NCBI RefSeq assembly: GCF_018390515.1
Contig: NZ_JAHBBK010000003.1
Location: 866,522-930,521 of the forward strand
From: Mucilaginibacter sp. Bleaf8
GTDB taxonomy: Bacteria; Bacteroidota; Bacteroidia; Sphingobacteriales; Sphingobacteriaceae
DNA length: 64,000 nucleotides
Direction of reading: 5' to 3'
Shown here: positions 51,934-60,653 of the stretch, piece after piece
How the letters are laid out: every line of letters begins with the position of its first letter
Position numbering within the stretch: position 1 is the first letter of the stretch
Translations under genes and position numbers: made by a program
The notes under the pieces: generated by a model
The model's database searches: none
The model's input: only the letters and a program-made list of their open reading frames with translations
Told to the model about the DNA's origin: nothing

Positions 51934-53040
51934 TTACTGCATTTTTAATACCATGCCTTCTACCGTTAAACCCGGACCGAAAGCAAAACTTAAAATATGC
52001 TGATTGGCTAACTGCCCGGCATACATCATTTTTTGCAGAACAAATAAAATAGTTGCCGACGACATATTGCCATATTGGCGCAGCACTTCATAAGCAAATC
52101 CATTGCTTTCTTCCGGCAGGTCTAATGCCTCTTCTACCGCTTCCAGTATTTTCCGGCCGCCGGGGTGTATGGCATAGGCGCCAATCTGCTCAATGGGCAA
52201 ATCAGCTTTCTGCAGCAAACGGTCGGTAACATTGCGTATGTGTTTCTTTATTTGTTTAGGTACTTTGGATGTTAACTTCATCTCGAAACCGGTATTGCCC
52301 ACGTACCACGCCATCTCATCGCGGCTTTCCGGCATAAATTCGGAGTAAAAGCTTTCCAGTTCCAACCCGGGGTTGGCTGTAAGTTTATTGCCCGCATTTT
52401 CAATGAATGCCACGGCCGATCCGTCGGCAAAAAGCGAGTTGGCTACCCAGTTATCTAATGTATTGTGTTTTTGAAAATGCAGGGTGCATAGTTCTACACT
52501 AACTACCAGTACTTTGGCATTGGGGTTGGCCCGGCAAATATAATCGGCTGTTTTAATGCCGTTAATAGCGCCATAGCAGCCCATAAAGTTAATGCAAATA
52601 CGTTCGGTGGTTCGCGGCAGGCCCAGTTGTTCTACCAAATCTATATCAATACCTGGCGCGTACATGCCGGTGCAGCTTACGGTAACCAAATGGGTAATCT
52701 GACTGGTAACATCGATATTGAAATTTGCCAGGCAATTACGGGTGGCCTGTAAAGCTATTTGTATAGCATGGGTTTGGTAAGCCTGCATGCGCTTTTCGGT
52801 GGTTACGAAAGGCTCCAGATCGGCAGTGGGCTCAAAAAAGGTATAATCGGCGCGGTCGGCTCCAAAATCTTCTATGACAGAGTACCGGTTTTCAATGGCC
52901 GAATTGTCATAAATGCTTTTCAATCGGGCGGCATGATCAGTATTTAATCCGAAAGCCTGTACCATAAAATGGTAGGCATCCTGTTGGCTAACCTTGTTAG
53001 GTGGGTTGGCAATTCCAATGGCACTGATACAGCTGCCCAT
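51934..53040 (-). CDS. type III polyketide synthase
   Basis: A 368-residue chalcone-synthase-like condensing enzyme. The triad is intact: Cys155 in INFMGCYGAING, His292 in YAIHPGGRKIL, and Asn325 in YGNMSSATILFVL. Homodimeric enzymes of this type extend acyl-CoA starters with malonyl-CoA and cyclise them to alkylpyrones or alkylresorcinols. It is followed at 3 bases by the flavoprotein and then a methyltransferase. The product is not deducible; an alkylresorcinol-type phenolic lipid is my best inference. Confidence 0.93.
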   Translation of the reverse strand: MGSCISAIGIANPPNKVSQQDAYHFMVQAFGLNTDHAARLKSIYDNSAIENRYSVIEDFGADRADYTFFEPTADLEPFVTTEKRMQAYQTHAIQIALQATRNCLANFNIDVTSQITHLVTVSCTGMYAPGIDIDLVEQLGLPRTTERICINFMGCYGAINGIKTADYICRANPNAKVLVVSVELCTLHFQKHNTLDNWVANSLFADGSAVAFIENAGNKLTANPGLELESFYSEFMPESRDEMAWYVGNTGFEMKLTSKVPKQIKKHIRNVTDRLLQKADLPIEQIGAYAIHPGGRKILEAVEEALDLPEESNGFAYEVLRQYGNMSSATILFVLQKMMYAGQLANQHILSFAFGPGLTVEGMVLKMQ

Positions 53041-53052
53041 ATGCGGTCGTTT

Positions 53053-53589
53053 TTAAGTTTTACTCGTCTCTACACTAATCAGTATAGTGGCATCGTCGGC
53101 CAGCACCATGCTGTTGCCGCCAACGCCAAAATCACGACGGTTAATCTTAAAGCTTCCTTTAAATAAGCCCGTAGTGGCACTATCTGTATAAGTAAAAGGT
53201 ACTTCAACCGCTTTTGTTTTGCCTTTTATGGTGATATTAAACAATCCGATATAGTTGTTACCACTCTTGTGTTTAAAGCTGGTCGACCTCATGGTGATAT
53301 GCGGATAACGGGCCACATCAAAATAGTCTTCGGCTTTCAGGTGGTTATCGCGCATGGCATTATCTGAGTCGATAGTAGTTACATCAATGCTGGCCTCAAT
53401 GCTGCTGCTATCCAGTTTGGCCTTATCGAATAAAATATTGGCCTGCAAGCCGCCCAGTTTGCCATCGGTTTTAATACCCATGTTCTTAATCTCGTAAGTA
53501 ACGGACGATTTAACGACTGTTTGCTTGCTTTGTGCAAAGGTGTTCAGCGTAATAACCAAAGCTATAATCAGAAAGAATACTCTTTTCAT
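53053..53589 (-). CDS. YceI-family periplasmic lipid-binding protein
   Basis: A 178-residue exported protein (signal peptide 1-19, ending NTFAQ) of the YceI lipocalin-like family: DNAMRDNHLKAEDYFDVARYPHITMRS and the closing FGVGGNSMVLADDATI. Structurally studied members bind polyisoprenoids in the barrel. The ATG at 53587-53589 starts the signal peptide. Its position between a carotenoid desaturase and a polyketide synthase, 12 bases upstream of the latter, fits a role in carrying a hydrophobic product, though this is inference. Confidence 0.9.
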   Translation of the reverse strand: MKRVFFLIIALVITLNTFAQSKQTVVKSSVTYEIKNMGIKTDGKLGGLQANILFDKAKLDSSSIEASIDVTTIDSDNAMRDNHLKAEDYFDVARYPHITMRSTSFKHKSGNNYIGLFNITIKGKTKAVEVPFTYTDSATTGLFKGSFKINRRDFGVGGNSMVLADDATILISVETSKT

Positions 53590-53675
53590 AATATTAAAAT
53601 CTCTTATCAAACCTGAAGATTTGATGCGGTAAAATAATTGATGGAAGATATAGAAAAATTGCGGGTTTAATGGGT

Positions 53676-55148
53676 TTATTCTATCCAATCGCCCACAATC
53701 TTAGCCGAAAGCAATGCCAGCGGTATACCGCCTCCCGGATGCACGCTGCCACCACAGAAGTACAAGTTCTTGACTTTTGACGACCGGTTGGCGTGGCGCA
53801 AAAACGCGGCAAACTGGTTGTTGGAACTGTTGCCATATAGCGATCCCTGGTAGGATGATGTGCGGCTTTCAATAGTGCGCGGATCGAGTATGCTTTCGCA
53901 GGCAATGAGTGGGGTTATGTCTTCACCCAAAGTAGCTGATACCTTACGAATAATATTTTGCCGTGCTTCAGCAATCAGCGCATCCCAATCCTGGCCACTG
54001 TTGGCAGGTACATTAATCATTGCAAACCAGTTTTCATGCCCCGCAGGCGCATCATCGGGTTTATATTTAGAACTGATGTTCAGATAAACGGTAGAATCAT
54101 GGAGAATGGCTTTCTGTTTCCAGATAGCGTTAAACTCGGCTTCATAGTTGGCACTGAACAGGATATTATGCAAGTCCAGCTGCGGAAACTGTTTGGTTAT
54201 ACCCCAGTAAAATATCAATGCCGAACTGCTGCGTTCCTGTGCCAGTATCTTTTCTGGGAAAAGCTCAGGATGGTTTTGCAATAGCTTACGGTAGGTAAAC
54301 CATACATCCATGTTGGATACTACCAAATCTCCTGCTATAAATCCAGCAGGTGTTCTTATACCTTTTGCCCGGCGTTTATCCAGCACAATCTCTGTAACGG
54401 GCGTTTGATAATGGAATTTAACACCTAACGATTCGGCCAGTTCAACCAGGCTGTTCGTGATTTGGTACATGCCCTTGTCGGGAAAGTAAGCGCCAAAGTG
54501 CTGCTCCAGGTGGGGGATGACGTTTAACGTTGCCGGTGCCTGGTAAGGGTTGGAGCCATTGTAGGTAGCATAGCGATCGTAAAACTGGACCAGGCGCTTG
54601 TCTTTAAAAAAGCTTTGATTAGCCTGATGCATGCTTCGGAACGCATCTATCTGGAACAACCGTAGTATAGATTTGAAGGTACGAAAGTTGAGGAACGTTT
54701 TAAGCCGGTGCAGCGATTGCTCCAAAAATACATGATTGGTAATATGATAAATGCGCCGGCTGTTTTGCGCATAACGTTGCGTGGCTTGTAAAAGCTCGCC
54801 TGTTTTAGCATTCACCTCAGCTGCAAACTTTTCGGGATCGGCATAGGCGGTAAGGCGGCTGCCATCGGTATAAAAGTAATTACAAACCACATTCAGCTTT
54901 TGGTAGGTAAAGTAGTCGGCCGGGTTTTTACCCGCCAGCCGGAAAAGTTCATCCACATACTGCGGCATGGTGAACAGGCTGGGGCCGGCATCAAAGCGGT
55001 AGCCCTGCTGCTCAAACTCCGATAACTTACCGCCGGCATAAGCATTGGCCTCAAATACCTCCACGGCATATCCTTTTACAGCCAGCCTTATGGCGGTGGC
55101 AATACCGGCTATACCGGCACCAATAATGAGTGCTTTTTGCTGGGGCAT
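53676..55148 (-). CDS. crtD: carotenoid desaturase, CrtI/CrtD family
   Basis: A 490-residue FAD-dependent desaturase. The N-terminal dinucleotide fold is KALIIGAGIAGIATAIRLAVKGYAVEVFEAN, then GGKLSEFEQQGYRFDAGPSLFTMP, and the C-terminal carotenoid-desaturase signature YFCGGSVHPGGGIPLALLSAKI. Presence of CruF, a glycosyltransferase and CrtW nearby and absence of crtB suggests the 1-hydroxycarotenoid 3,4-desaturase (CrtD) rather than the phytoene desaturase CrtI, but the motifs do not separate them. The ATG at 55146-55148 gives the canonical N-terminus; an upstream start at 55178 adds 10 residues. It is divergent from the hydrolase operon. Confidence 0.85.
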   Translation of the reverse strand: MPQQKALIIGAGIAGIATAIRLAVKGYAVEVFEANAYAGGKLSEFEQQGYRFDAGPSLFTMPQYVDELFRLAGKNPADYFTYQKLNVVCNYFYTDGSRLTAYADPEKFAAEVNAKTGELLQATQRYAQNSRRIYHITNHVFLEQSLHRLKTFLNFRTFKSILRLFQIDAFRSMHQANQSFFKDKRLVQFYDRYATYNGSNPYQAPATLNVIPHLEQHFGAYFPDKGMYQITNSLVELAESLGVKFHYQTPVTEIVLDKRRAKGIRTPAGFIAGDLVVSNMDVWFTYRKLLQNHPELFPEKILAQERSSSALIFYWGITKQFPQLDLHNILFSANYEAEFNAIWKQKAILHDSTVYLNISSKYKPDDAPAGHENWFAMINVPANSGQDWDALIAEARQNIIRKVSATLGEDITPLIACESILDPRTIESRTSSYQGSLYGNSSNNQFAAFLRHANRSSKVKNLYFCGGSVHPGGGIPLALLSAKIVGDWIE

Positions 55149-55207
55149 GTGGCAAAGATATAAAAGAACGCTGTACAATCGGGTTTACCTTATTACCTCT
55201 ATCAAAG

Positions 55208-55248
55208 CTGAAATTGAACATCCGAAATCCGAAATAAATCTAAAATAA
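55208..55248. repeat. short degenerate AT-rich repeat
   Basis: Tandem imperfect units of the form ATCCGAAATCCGAAATAAAT lie in the divergent gap between crtD and the hydrolase gene. Strings like this are common filler between Bacteroidota genes; no function is assigned. Confidence 0.45.
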
Positions 55249-55264
55249 GTAATATTGCCCTCCC

Positions 55265-56080
55265 ATGGGATTTTTACAGCTACCGGATTTAGGCAAAGTA
55301 TGTTATTATGAATATGGCACGGGCACCAGGCCCATGCTGGCTTTTCACGGCTATGGCATGACGGGGCGGCAATTCGAGGTGCTGCAAAAGTCTATCCTGA
55401 GCCAATACCGTGTGTATAGTTTCGATCATTTTTTTCATGGCGAAAGTGCCATCAACTGGGACGAACCGCAGATACTGGATGGCATGCCCAAGCCCATGAT
55501 CAAAGCTTACCTGGAAGAATGGTTTAAGGTGCATGGCAGGCAACGCATCAGCTTGATGGGTTATTCTATTGGCGCCAACATGGCTCTGGTGCTGGTTGAG
55601 GAGTTTGCCGATCTGATAGATGAAATTTATCTGATGGCGCCCGATGGGCTTTCGGTTTATCGCGGCTTTCATTTTATTATGCACCAGCCTGTAGGCAAGT
55701 ATTTGTTTAAGCGGGTTACCAAAAGTAATTGGCTGGCCCCTGGTGTGCTTAAAATGCTGAAACGTGTACGGTTTATTGATGAAAGCCTGTACAAGATAGC
55801 CTACCATGAAATGGATACGCCCCAAAAGAGGCTGGATGTTTACTATACCCTTAACCTGATCAAACAGTTGCAGCCCGATGTGGTTAAAATAACAAGCCTC
55901 ATCAATCAGCATCATATTAAATGCCATTTGATATTTGGTCAGTATGATATGCTGTTCCCTAAATTGGGCGCGGCCAACTTTATAAACCGGCTGGAGAAAC
56001 CTGTAGTGCACGAAGTGCCAATGGGGCACTGGCTGGTTACCCAGCAACTGGATGATTATTTAGCAAACGGCAAACTATGA
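55265..56080 (+). CDS. alpha/beta hydrolase
   Basis: A 271-residue alpha/beta-hydrolase fold protein: oxyanion region LAFHGYGMTGRQFE, nucleophile elbow LMGYSIGANMAL (Ser), and a C-terminal His in VPMGHWLVTQ. There is no signal peptide. Its stop overlaps the next start by 4 bases (ATGA), so it is translationally coupled to the acyltransferase. In this setting it could be a thioesterase or esterase handling the acyl group of a carotenoid ester; the substrate is unproven. Confidence 0.82.
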   Translation: MGFLQLPDLGKVCYYEYGTGTRPMLAFHGYGMTGRQFEVLQKSILSQYRVYSFDHFFHGESAINWDEPQILDGMPKPMIKAYLEEWFKVHGRQRISLMGYSIGANMALVLVEEFADLIDEIYLMAPDGLSVYRGFHFIMHQPVGKYLFKRVTKSNWLAPGVLKMLKRVRFIDESLYKIAYHEMDTPQKRLDVYYTLNLIKQLQPDVVKITSLINQHHIKCHLIFGQYDMLFPKLGAANFINRLEKPVVHEVPMGHWLVTQQLDDYLANGKL

Positions 56081-56700
56081 TACCACAACGACGGAGCGGA
56101 CTGGTGCACAAACTGTTTATGCCCTACCTGGCTTACCGCCTGCGTAAGGATTTTAACCGTTTTGAGTATAATAAGATTGATATACTGCCCGGTCATTCTA
56201 TTTTACTGCTGTGCAATCATTTTAGCTGGTGGGATGGTTTTTGGGCAGGTCAGCTGGCTCATGTTTACCTGGACCGTAAGTTTTACATCATGATGCAGGA
56301 AGACCACTTGCAGCAGCGCATGTTTTTTAACCGGCTTGGCGGTTTTTCTATTAACCGGCAATCTAAGGAGGTGGTGCAATCGCTCCAATACGCGGCCGAT
56401 CTGCTGAATGATCCTGAAAACCTGGTAACCGTTTTTCCGCAGGGGGCGCTGGTATCCAATCATGCAACCGAAATTGATATTGAGCGGGGCATTGCCTATA
56501 TCGTGAAAAAAATAAAAGGTAAGTGCCAGATCATTTACTACTCGGCGCTGATTGATTATTTCGAGAGTCTGAAACCTTCCGTATATCTGCACCTTACGCA
56601 TTGCGGTACCAATTATGATTTTGATTATGAGCGGTTAAGGCAGCACATCAATGCACATCATAAAAAAGCTTTGGTAGATCAAGTGAACGTAGACCATTAA
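56077..56700 (+). CDS. PlsC-like acyltransferase, first of tandem pair
   Basis: A 207-residue 1-acyl-glycerol-phosphate acyltransferase-like protein. The HX4D motif is LCNHFSWWDGFW, and the second block VFPQGALVSN corresponds to the substrate phosphate-binding motif, with Gln where Glu is usual. About 200 residues, shorter than PlsC proper. A paralogue follows 62 bases later. In the carotenoid cluster it is a candidate for acylating a sugar on the pigment (role like CruD/CrtO); ordinary lipid acylation is possible. Confidence 0.82.
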   Translation: MIPQRRSGLVHKLFMPYLAYRLRKDFNRFEYNKIDILPGHSILLLCNHFSWWDGFWAGQLAHVYLDRKFYIMMQEDHLQQRMFFNRLGGFSINRQSKEVVQSLQYAADLLNDPENLVTVFPQGALVSNHATEIDIERGIAYIVKKIKGKCQIIYYSALIDYFESLKPSVYLHLTHCGTNYDFDYERLRQHINAHHKKALVDQVNVDH

Positions 56701-56711
56701 GCTTCACCCAA

Positions 56712-56729
56712 CCTTCCCGGTAGGGAGGG
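56712..56729. repeat. small hairpin repeat
   Basis: A 7-bp stem with one wobble (CCTTCCC, loop GGTA, GGGAGGG) in the gap between the tandem acyltransferases. It resembles a common Bacteroidota intergenic hairpin; no T-run follows, so it is unlikely to stop transcription fully. Confidence 0.4.
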
Positions 56730-56762
56730 CTTAGTTAACTTTTACTATCTTGCCCCAGCATC

Positions 56763-57383
56763 ATGATCCGGCCGAAAGAGAATAAGTTTATCCATTGGTT
56801 TTTTCACCATTATATCCGGGTGATTATCGGCCGTAATTTCAGAACCTTTAACTATAATTCCATAGACGTTGATCCCGACAAATCTGTTCTGTTGCTGGCT
56901 AATCATTTTGGCTGGTGGGATGGGTTTTTGCTGTATTGGCTAAACTATAAGTTGCTGAAAAAGAAGTTCCACATCATGATATTGGAAGATACCGTACGCA
57001 AAGTATTCTTTCTGAAATATATGGGTGCTTTCTCTATCACCAAGCATTCGCGCGGTATGATCGAGTCGCTCGACTATGCTGCACAATTGCTGCACGACCC
57101 GAAAAATCTGGTACTCATTTTTCCGCAGGGTAAGTTGTACTCCAATTTTTCGGACGAAGTTGTTTTTGAAAAAGGACTGGTTAAGGTAATTAAACAGGCA
57201 GCAGGCAAATTTCAGTATGTTTTTGCAGCAACATTTATTGAATATTTCCAGCACAAAAAGCCCGGCATAAACGTTTATGTGCAAAGCAGCGTTAACGATA
57301 GTAAGGCCGTGGATGAAATCAGTGATTTGTACCAGCAGCATTATCAGTCGGCCAGGCAGCTTCAAACTCAAATTATAGTATAA
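56763..57383 (+). CDS. PlsC-like acyltransferase, second of tandem pair
   Basis: A 206-residue paralogue of the preceding protein: LANHFGWWDGFLLYWL (HX4D) and IFPQGKLYSN align with it directly, again with FPQG in place of FPEG. TATCTTGC at 56746-56753, ten bases before the ATG, is an approximate -7 box, so it may have its own promoter. Together with the adjacent GTG-started glycosyltransferase (1-base gap) it fits a sugar-ester step on a carotenoid. Confidence 0.82.
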   Translation: MIRPKENKFIHWFFHHYIRVIIGRNFRTFNYNSIDVDPDKSVLLLANHFGWWDGFLLYWLNYKLLKKKFHIMILEDTVRKVFFLKYMGAFSITKHSRGMIESLDYAAQLLHDPKNLVLIFPQGKLYSNFSDEVVFEKGLVKVIKQAAGKFQYVFAATFIEYFQHKKPGINVYVQSSVNDSKAVDEISDLYQQHYQSARQLQTQIIV

Positions 57384-57384
57384 A

Positions 57385-58473
57385 GTGATTATTGCACTAT
57401 CTGTTATTTTCCTGTTTCTGATTCTGCGTTTCGTTGTTACCGTATTCAATTTCGTATCCGACCCTAAGCTGCGCAAAATAAAACGCGGACATCATGAACT
57501 GGTATCTATACTGATACCCGCCCGTAATGAAGAAGCGAATATTATTCGCCTGTTGCAGTCTATACATGATCAGGATTATGAAAATTACGAGGTAATTGTG
57601 CTGGATGACGACTCTGCCGATAATACCTTCAATCTGTGTAGCGCTTTTGCTGCCGGCAAGCCACGGTTTAGCATCATCAAAGGCCAGCCTTTAAAAGACG
57701 GCTGGCTGGGAAAAAATTATGCCTGCCATCAACTGGCCCAACAGGCTAAGGGGCAATACTTTTTGTTTTTGGATGCCGACGAGAAAATTTATCCCGGGCT
57801 TATCAATAGCGCTGTGCATCGTATGCAGGTGCGTAAAGTAGCGCTGCTCAGTTTATTCACTAATCAGGTAATGGATACATTAGGCGAAAGGCTGGTAGTG
57901 CCTTTAATGCATTATGTGCTGCTCAATCTGTTGCCTATCCGGCTTATTTATCTGGCCAAAAACCCGTCGTTTGCAGCCGCAAGCGGGCAGTTTATGTTGT
58001 TTGATGCAGCTATGTACCGCAAGCACCAATGGCACCAAATGGCTAAAGATAAGGTGGTGGAAGATATTGAGATAACCAAGTTGGTTAAATCGGCCCCGTT
58101 GAAGTGTGAAAGTTTGCTGGCTAATGGCTTTATTACCTGCCGTATGTATACCGGATACAGTGATGCGATCAACGGGTTCAGTAAAAACTTTTTGGCGGCT
58201 TTTAATTATAGTGTGCCTGGGTTTCTATTGTATCTGGTTATCATTATCGGAGGTCCGTTGTTCGTGATAACCACCATGAGCCTGCCGCTTATTGTTATGA
58301 TGTGCAGCCTTATTGTGCTGAGCCGTATTATGATATCGTTCCTCTCGGGCCAAAATGTTTGGTATAATGTACTGTTGCATCCTTTGCAAATGTTGAGTTT
58401 GGTTGTGGTAGGTATATTTGCCATTCAAAGTCATTTAACTAAAAATACCCTGTGGAAAGGCCGACCGGTATAA
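57385..58473 (+). CDS. family 2 glycosyltransferase, CrtQ/CruC-like
   Basis: A 362-residue membrane glycosyltransferase starting at GTG, one base after the acyltransferase stop. An N-terminal helix (about 1-20) leads to a GT-A core: SILIPARNEEANIIRLLQSI, VLDDDSADNT, LFLDADEKI (DxD) and NGFITCRMYTGYSDAINGFSKN, then C-terminal helices (about 270-355). This is the layout of 4,4'-diaponeurosporenoate glycosyltransferase CrtQ and of CruC. CruF follows almost without a gap. Donor and acceptor are inferred. Confidence 0.85.
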   Translation: MIIALSVIFLFLILRFVVTVFNFVSDPKLRKIKRGHHELVSILIPARNEEANIIRLLQSIHDQDYENYEVIVLDDDSADNTFNLCSAFAAGKPRFSIIKGQPLKDGWLGKNYACHQLAQQAKGQYFLFLDADEKIYPGLINSAVHRMQVRKVALLSLFTNQVMDTLGERLVVPLMHYVLLNLLPIRLIYLAKNPSFAAASGQFMLFDAAMYRKHQWHQMAKDKVVEDIEITKLVKSAPLKCESLLANGFITCRMYTGYSDAINGFSKNFLAAFNYSVPGFLLYLVIIIGGPLFVITTMSLPLIVMMCSLIVLSRIMISFLSGQNVWYNVLLHPLQMLSLVVVGIFAIQSHLTKNTLWKGRPV

Positions 58474-58475
58474 GC

Positions 58476-59102
58476 ATGAACAAAACTAAGCTGTCTGTAA
58501 TTGCTGTTATATTGTTTCATGCTGTTGGTCTGATTGGTTTTCTAGTACCAGCGCTACACCCCTTATTCATTAAGCTGGTGCCTTTTCATTTGCTGCTGAT
58601 GCTGGTTATCGTAATTATTAATCACCAGCGGTTAAGTGAAAAGTTCTGGTTGTTTGCCCTGCTTACTTTCCTTGCTGGCTTTATGGCTGAATGGATAGGC
58701 GTGCATACGCATATTATTTTTGGCAATTATAACTATGGCGCAACACTGGGTACCAAAGTATTCGATATTCCGTTAATGATAGGCGTAAACTGGTTTACGC
58801 TTGTGTATGGAACAGGCGTGCTTTTGCAGCGCAGCCGGTTAAAGAATGTATTTGCAAGAATTATTACCGGAGCTGTGTTGTTGGTGCTTTTAGACCTGTT
58901 GATTGAGCCGGTAGCTATTAAGTTCGACTACTGGAATTGGACAGGAGGCGTTATCCCGCTCAAAAATTACAGAGATTGGTTTGGGCTAAGTATACTGTTG
59001 CTGGCCTTGTTTGAGTGGTTTAATTTTAAAAAGCAAAATATAGTAGCACCCGTGTTACTGGTAGTTGAGTTTGTGTTTTTCGGCATTTTACAGCTGGCTT
59101 AA
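58476..59102 (+). CDS. cruF: carotenoid 1,2-hydratase-type membrane protein CruF
   Basis: A 208-residue integral membrane protein with about seven helices, matching the DUF422/CruF family: AEWIGVHTHIIFGNYNYGATLG, then VFDIPLMIGVNWFTLVYGTG and LIEPVAIKFDYWNWTGGVIP. CruF adds water to the C-1',2' double bond of an acyclic carotenoid end, the step before CrtD desaturation and glycosylation. The ATG at 58476 (2 bases after the upstream stop) is preferred; an overlapping GTG at 58452 is possible. Confidence 0.88.
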   Translation: MNKTKLSVIAVILFHAVGLIGFLVPALHPLFIKLVPFHLLLMLVIVIINHQRLSEKFWLFALLTFLAGFMAEWIGVHTHIIFGNYNYGATLGTKVFDIPLMIGVNWFTLVYGTGVLLQRSRLKNVFARIITGAVLLVLLDLLIEPVAIKFDYWNWTGGVIPLKNYRDWFGLSILLLALFEWFNFKKQNIVAPVLLVVEFVFFGILQLA

Positions 59103-59133
59103 TGGCCGCTGCGTTATATCCGGGTTTTTAGCG

Positions 59134-59141
59134 TATTTTTG
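59134..59141 (+). promoter_or_regulatory. ispH promoter -7 box
   Basis: TATTTTTG fits TAnnTTTG and ends 8 bases before the ATG at 59149, implying an almost leaderless mRNA. Confidence 0.5.
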
Positions 59142-59148
59142 TATTACT

Positions 59149-60000
59149 ATGGGAGCATATCAGTTACAGGTTCAGATAGATCAGGATTCGGGATTTTGTT
59201 TTGGGGTGGTATATGCCATTGATATGGCCGAAGAAATTCTGGCCGAAGATGGCTATCTGTATTGCCTGGGCGATATTGTGCATAACGATGAAGAGGTGGA
59301 GCGACTGAAAGCCAAAGGCCTGCGTATTATTGACCACGAGCAACTGGCCGGTTTGCACAACGAAAAAGTGCTGATCCGCGCACATGGCGAAGCGCCCGAA
59401 ACTTACCGCACGGCGCTTGAAAATAACATTACCTTAATTGATGCTTCTTGCCCGGTAGTGCTCAAGCTGCAGAATCGCATTAAAACATCGCATGATAGTG
59501 ATGAGAAGATTGTGATATTTGGTAAACATGGCCATGCCGAGGTGATTGGTTTGCAGGGCCAAACCAACAACGAAGCGCTGGTATTTCAAGATATTGCCGA
59601 ACTGGATAATGTAGAGCTACCCCAAAAGTTTACGCTATACAGCCAAACCACCAAGAGTACGGATAAATTTTACAGCATAAAAAACGAACTACTGGGGCGT
59701 GGATATGAGGTAAAAGCTAACGATACTATTTGCCGCCAGGTATCTAACCGGGATAAAGACCTGCCTGAATTTGCTACCAGGTTTGATAAGATTGTATTTG
59801 TTTCCGGCAAAAAGTCGTCGAACGGTAAAGTGCTTTTTGAGGTATGCCGCAAGCATAATCCCAATACCTACTTTGTTTCGGCTGTGGATGAGTTAAGCCC
59901 TGATATGTTTGCCCCCGGCGATAAAGTGGGCATCAGCGGTGCCACCTCAACCCCAATGTGGCTGATGGAACAGGTGAAAACAGAGCTGGAAAAGTATTAG
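59149..60000 (+). CDS. ispH: 4-hydroxy-3-methylbut-2-enyl diphosphate reductase
   Basis: A 283-residue [4Fe-4S] enzyme, last step of the MEP pathway to IPP and DMAPP. The three cluster cysteines are present: Cys17 (GFCFGV), Cys101 (DASCPVV) and Cys195 (DTICRQ), as are RAHGEAPETYR, GKHGHAEV and YSQTTKS. The ATG at 59149 gives the family N-terminus; the in-frame upstream ATG at 59065 lies inside cruF. Its place within carotenoid genes suits supply of isoprenoid precursors. Confidence 0.96.
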   Translation: MGAYQLQVQIDQDSGFCFGVVYAIDMAEEILAEDGYLYCLGDIVHNDEEVERLKAKGLRIIDHEQLAGLHNEKVLIRAHGEAPETYRTALENNITLIDASCPVVLKLQNRIKTSHDSDEKIVIFGKHGHAEVIGLQGQTNNEALVFQDIAELDNVELPQKFTLYSQTTKSTDKFYSIKNELLGRGYEVKANDTICRQVSNRDKDLPEFATRFDKIVFVSGKKSSNGKVLFEVCRKHNPNTYFVSAVDELSPDMFAPGDKVGISGATSTPMWLMEQVKTELEKY

Positions 60001-60047
60001 TCTGCCTTGTTTAAAAGGAATAATAAAAACCGCATTAAATAGCCGCT

Positions 60048-60575
60048 ATGCAAATGCAACTCAAATTTATTATTGCTTTCTTGTGTGTATTATCGGCCAT
60101 CTGCTCCTGCAAAACAAAGCCTGCAGATGGTAATTATTATTTGATAGAAGATACCGCGCATAATACTTCTGGGTATTTGAATGCCAATAAGGATACCGTT
60201 ATTCCGTTAGGTAAATATGATCGTTGCTTAACTGATACCTTTAAAAATTTTGCTATCGTAGCTAAGCGTAATGTTGGCTTTATAGGGATAGATAAAGCTG
60301 AGAAAGTTTTATTTGAGGTATTTCCGTTTGATAACGGGCCTGATTACGTAGTGGAAGGGCTGTTCAGGATTATCAAGAATGGTAAAATAGGTTATGCCGA
60401 TTCAACCGGAAAGGTTATCATACCACCCCGGTATGCCTGCGCTTATCCCTTTGAAAAAGGACTGGCTATGGTTAGCTATCAAGGTAAAAAGATAGCCGAC
60501 GGTGAACACTACTACTGGGCGGCCGATCATTGGTTTTATATTAATAAAGCCGGGCAAGAGGTTAAGAAAAAGTAA
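60048..60575 (+). CDS. WG-repeat lipoprotein
   Basis: A 175-residue lipoprotein (lipobox AICSC, Cys21) with WG-type beta repeats: VGFIGIDKAEKVLFEVFPFD, IGYADSTGKVIIPPRYACAYPF and HWFYINKAGQEV. WG repeats are found in secreted or surface proteins of unknown role. It lies between ispH and crtW with gaps under 80 bases, so it may be part of the same transcript without a link to carotenoids. Confidence 0.78.
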   Translation: MQMQLKFIIAFLCVLSAICSCKTKPADGNYYLIEDTAHNTSGYLNANKDTVIPLGKYDRCLTDTFKNFAIVAKRNVGFIGIDKAEKVLFEVFPFDNGPDYVVEGLFRIIKNGKIGYADSTGKVIIPPRYACAYPFEKGLAMVSYQGKKIADGEHYYWAADHWFYINKAGQEVKKK

Positions 60576-60653
60576 GCATCTGTATAATAGCAAATAGCCA
60601 ACCCCAAAAGGAACATAAAACAAAAGCACCAATCGCCTGATTGTATTAATTAT

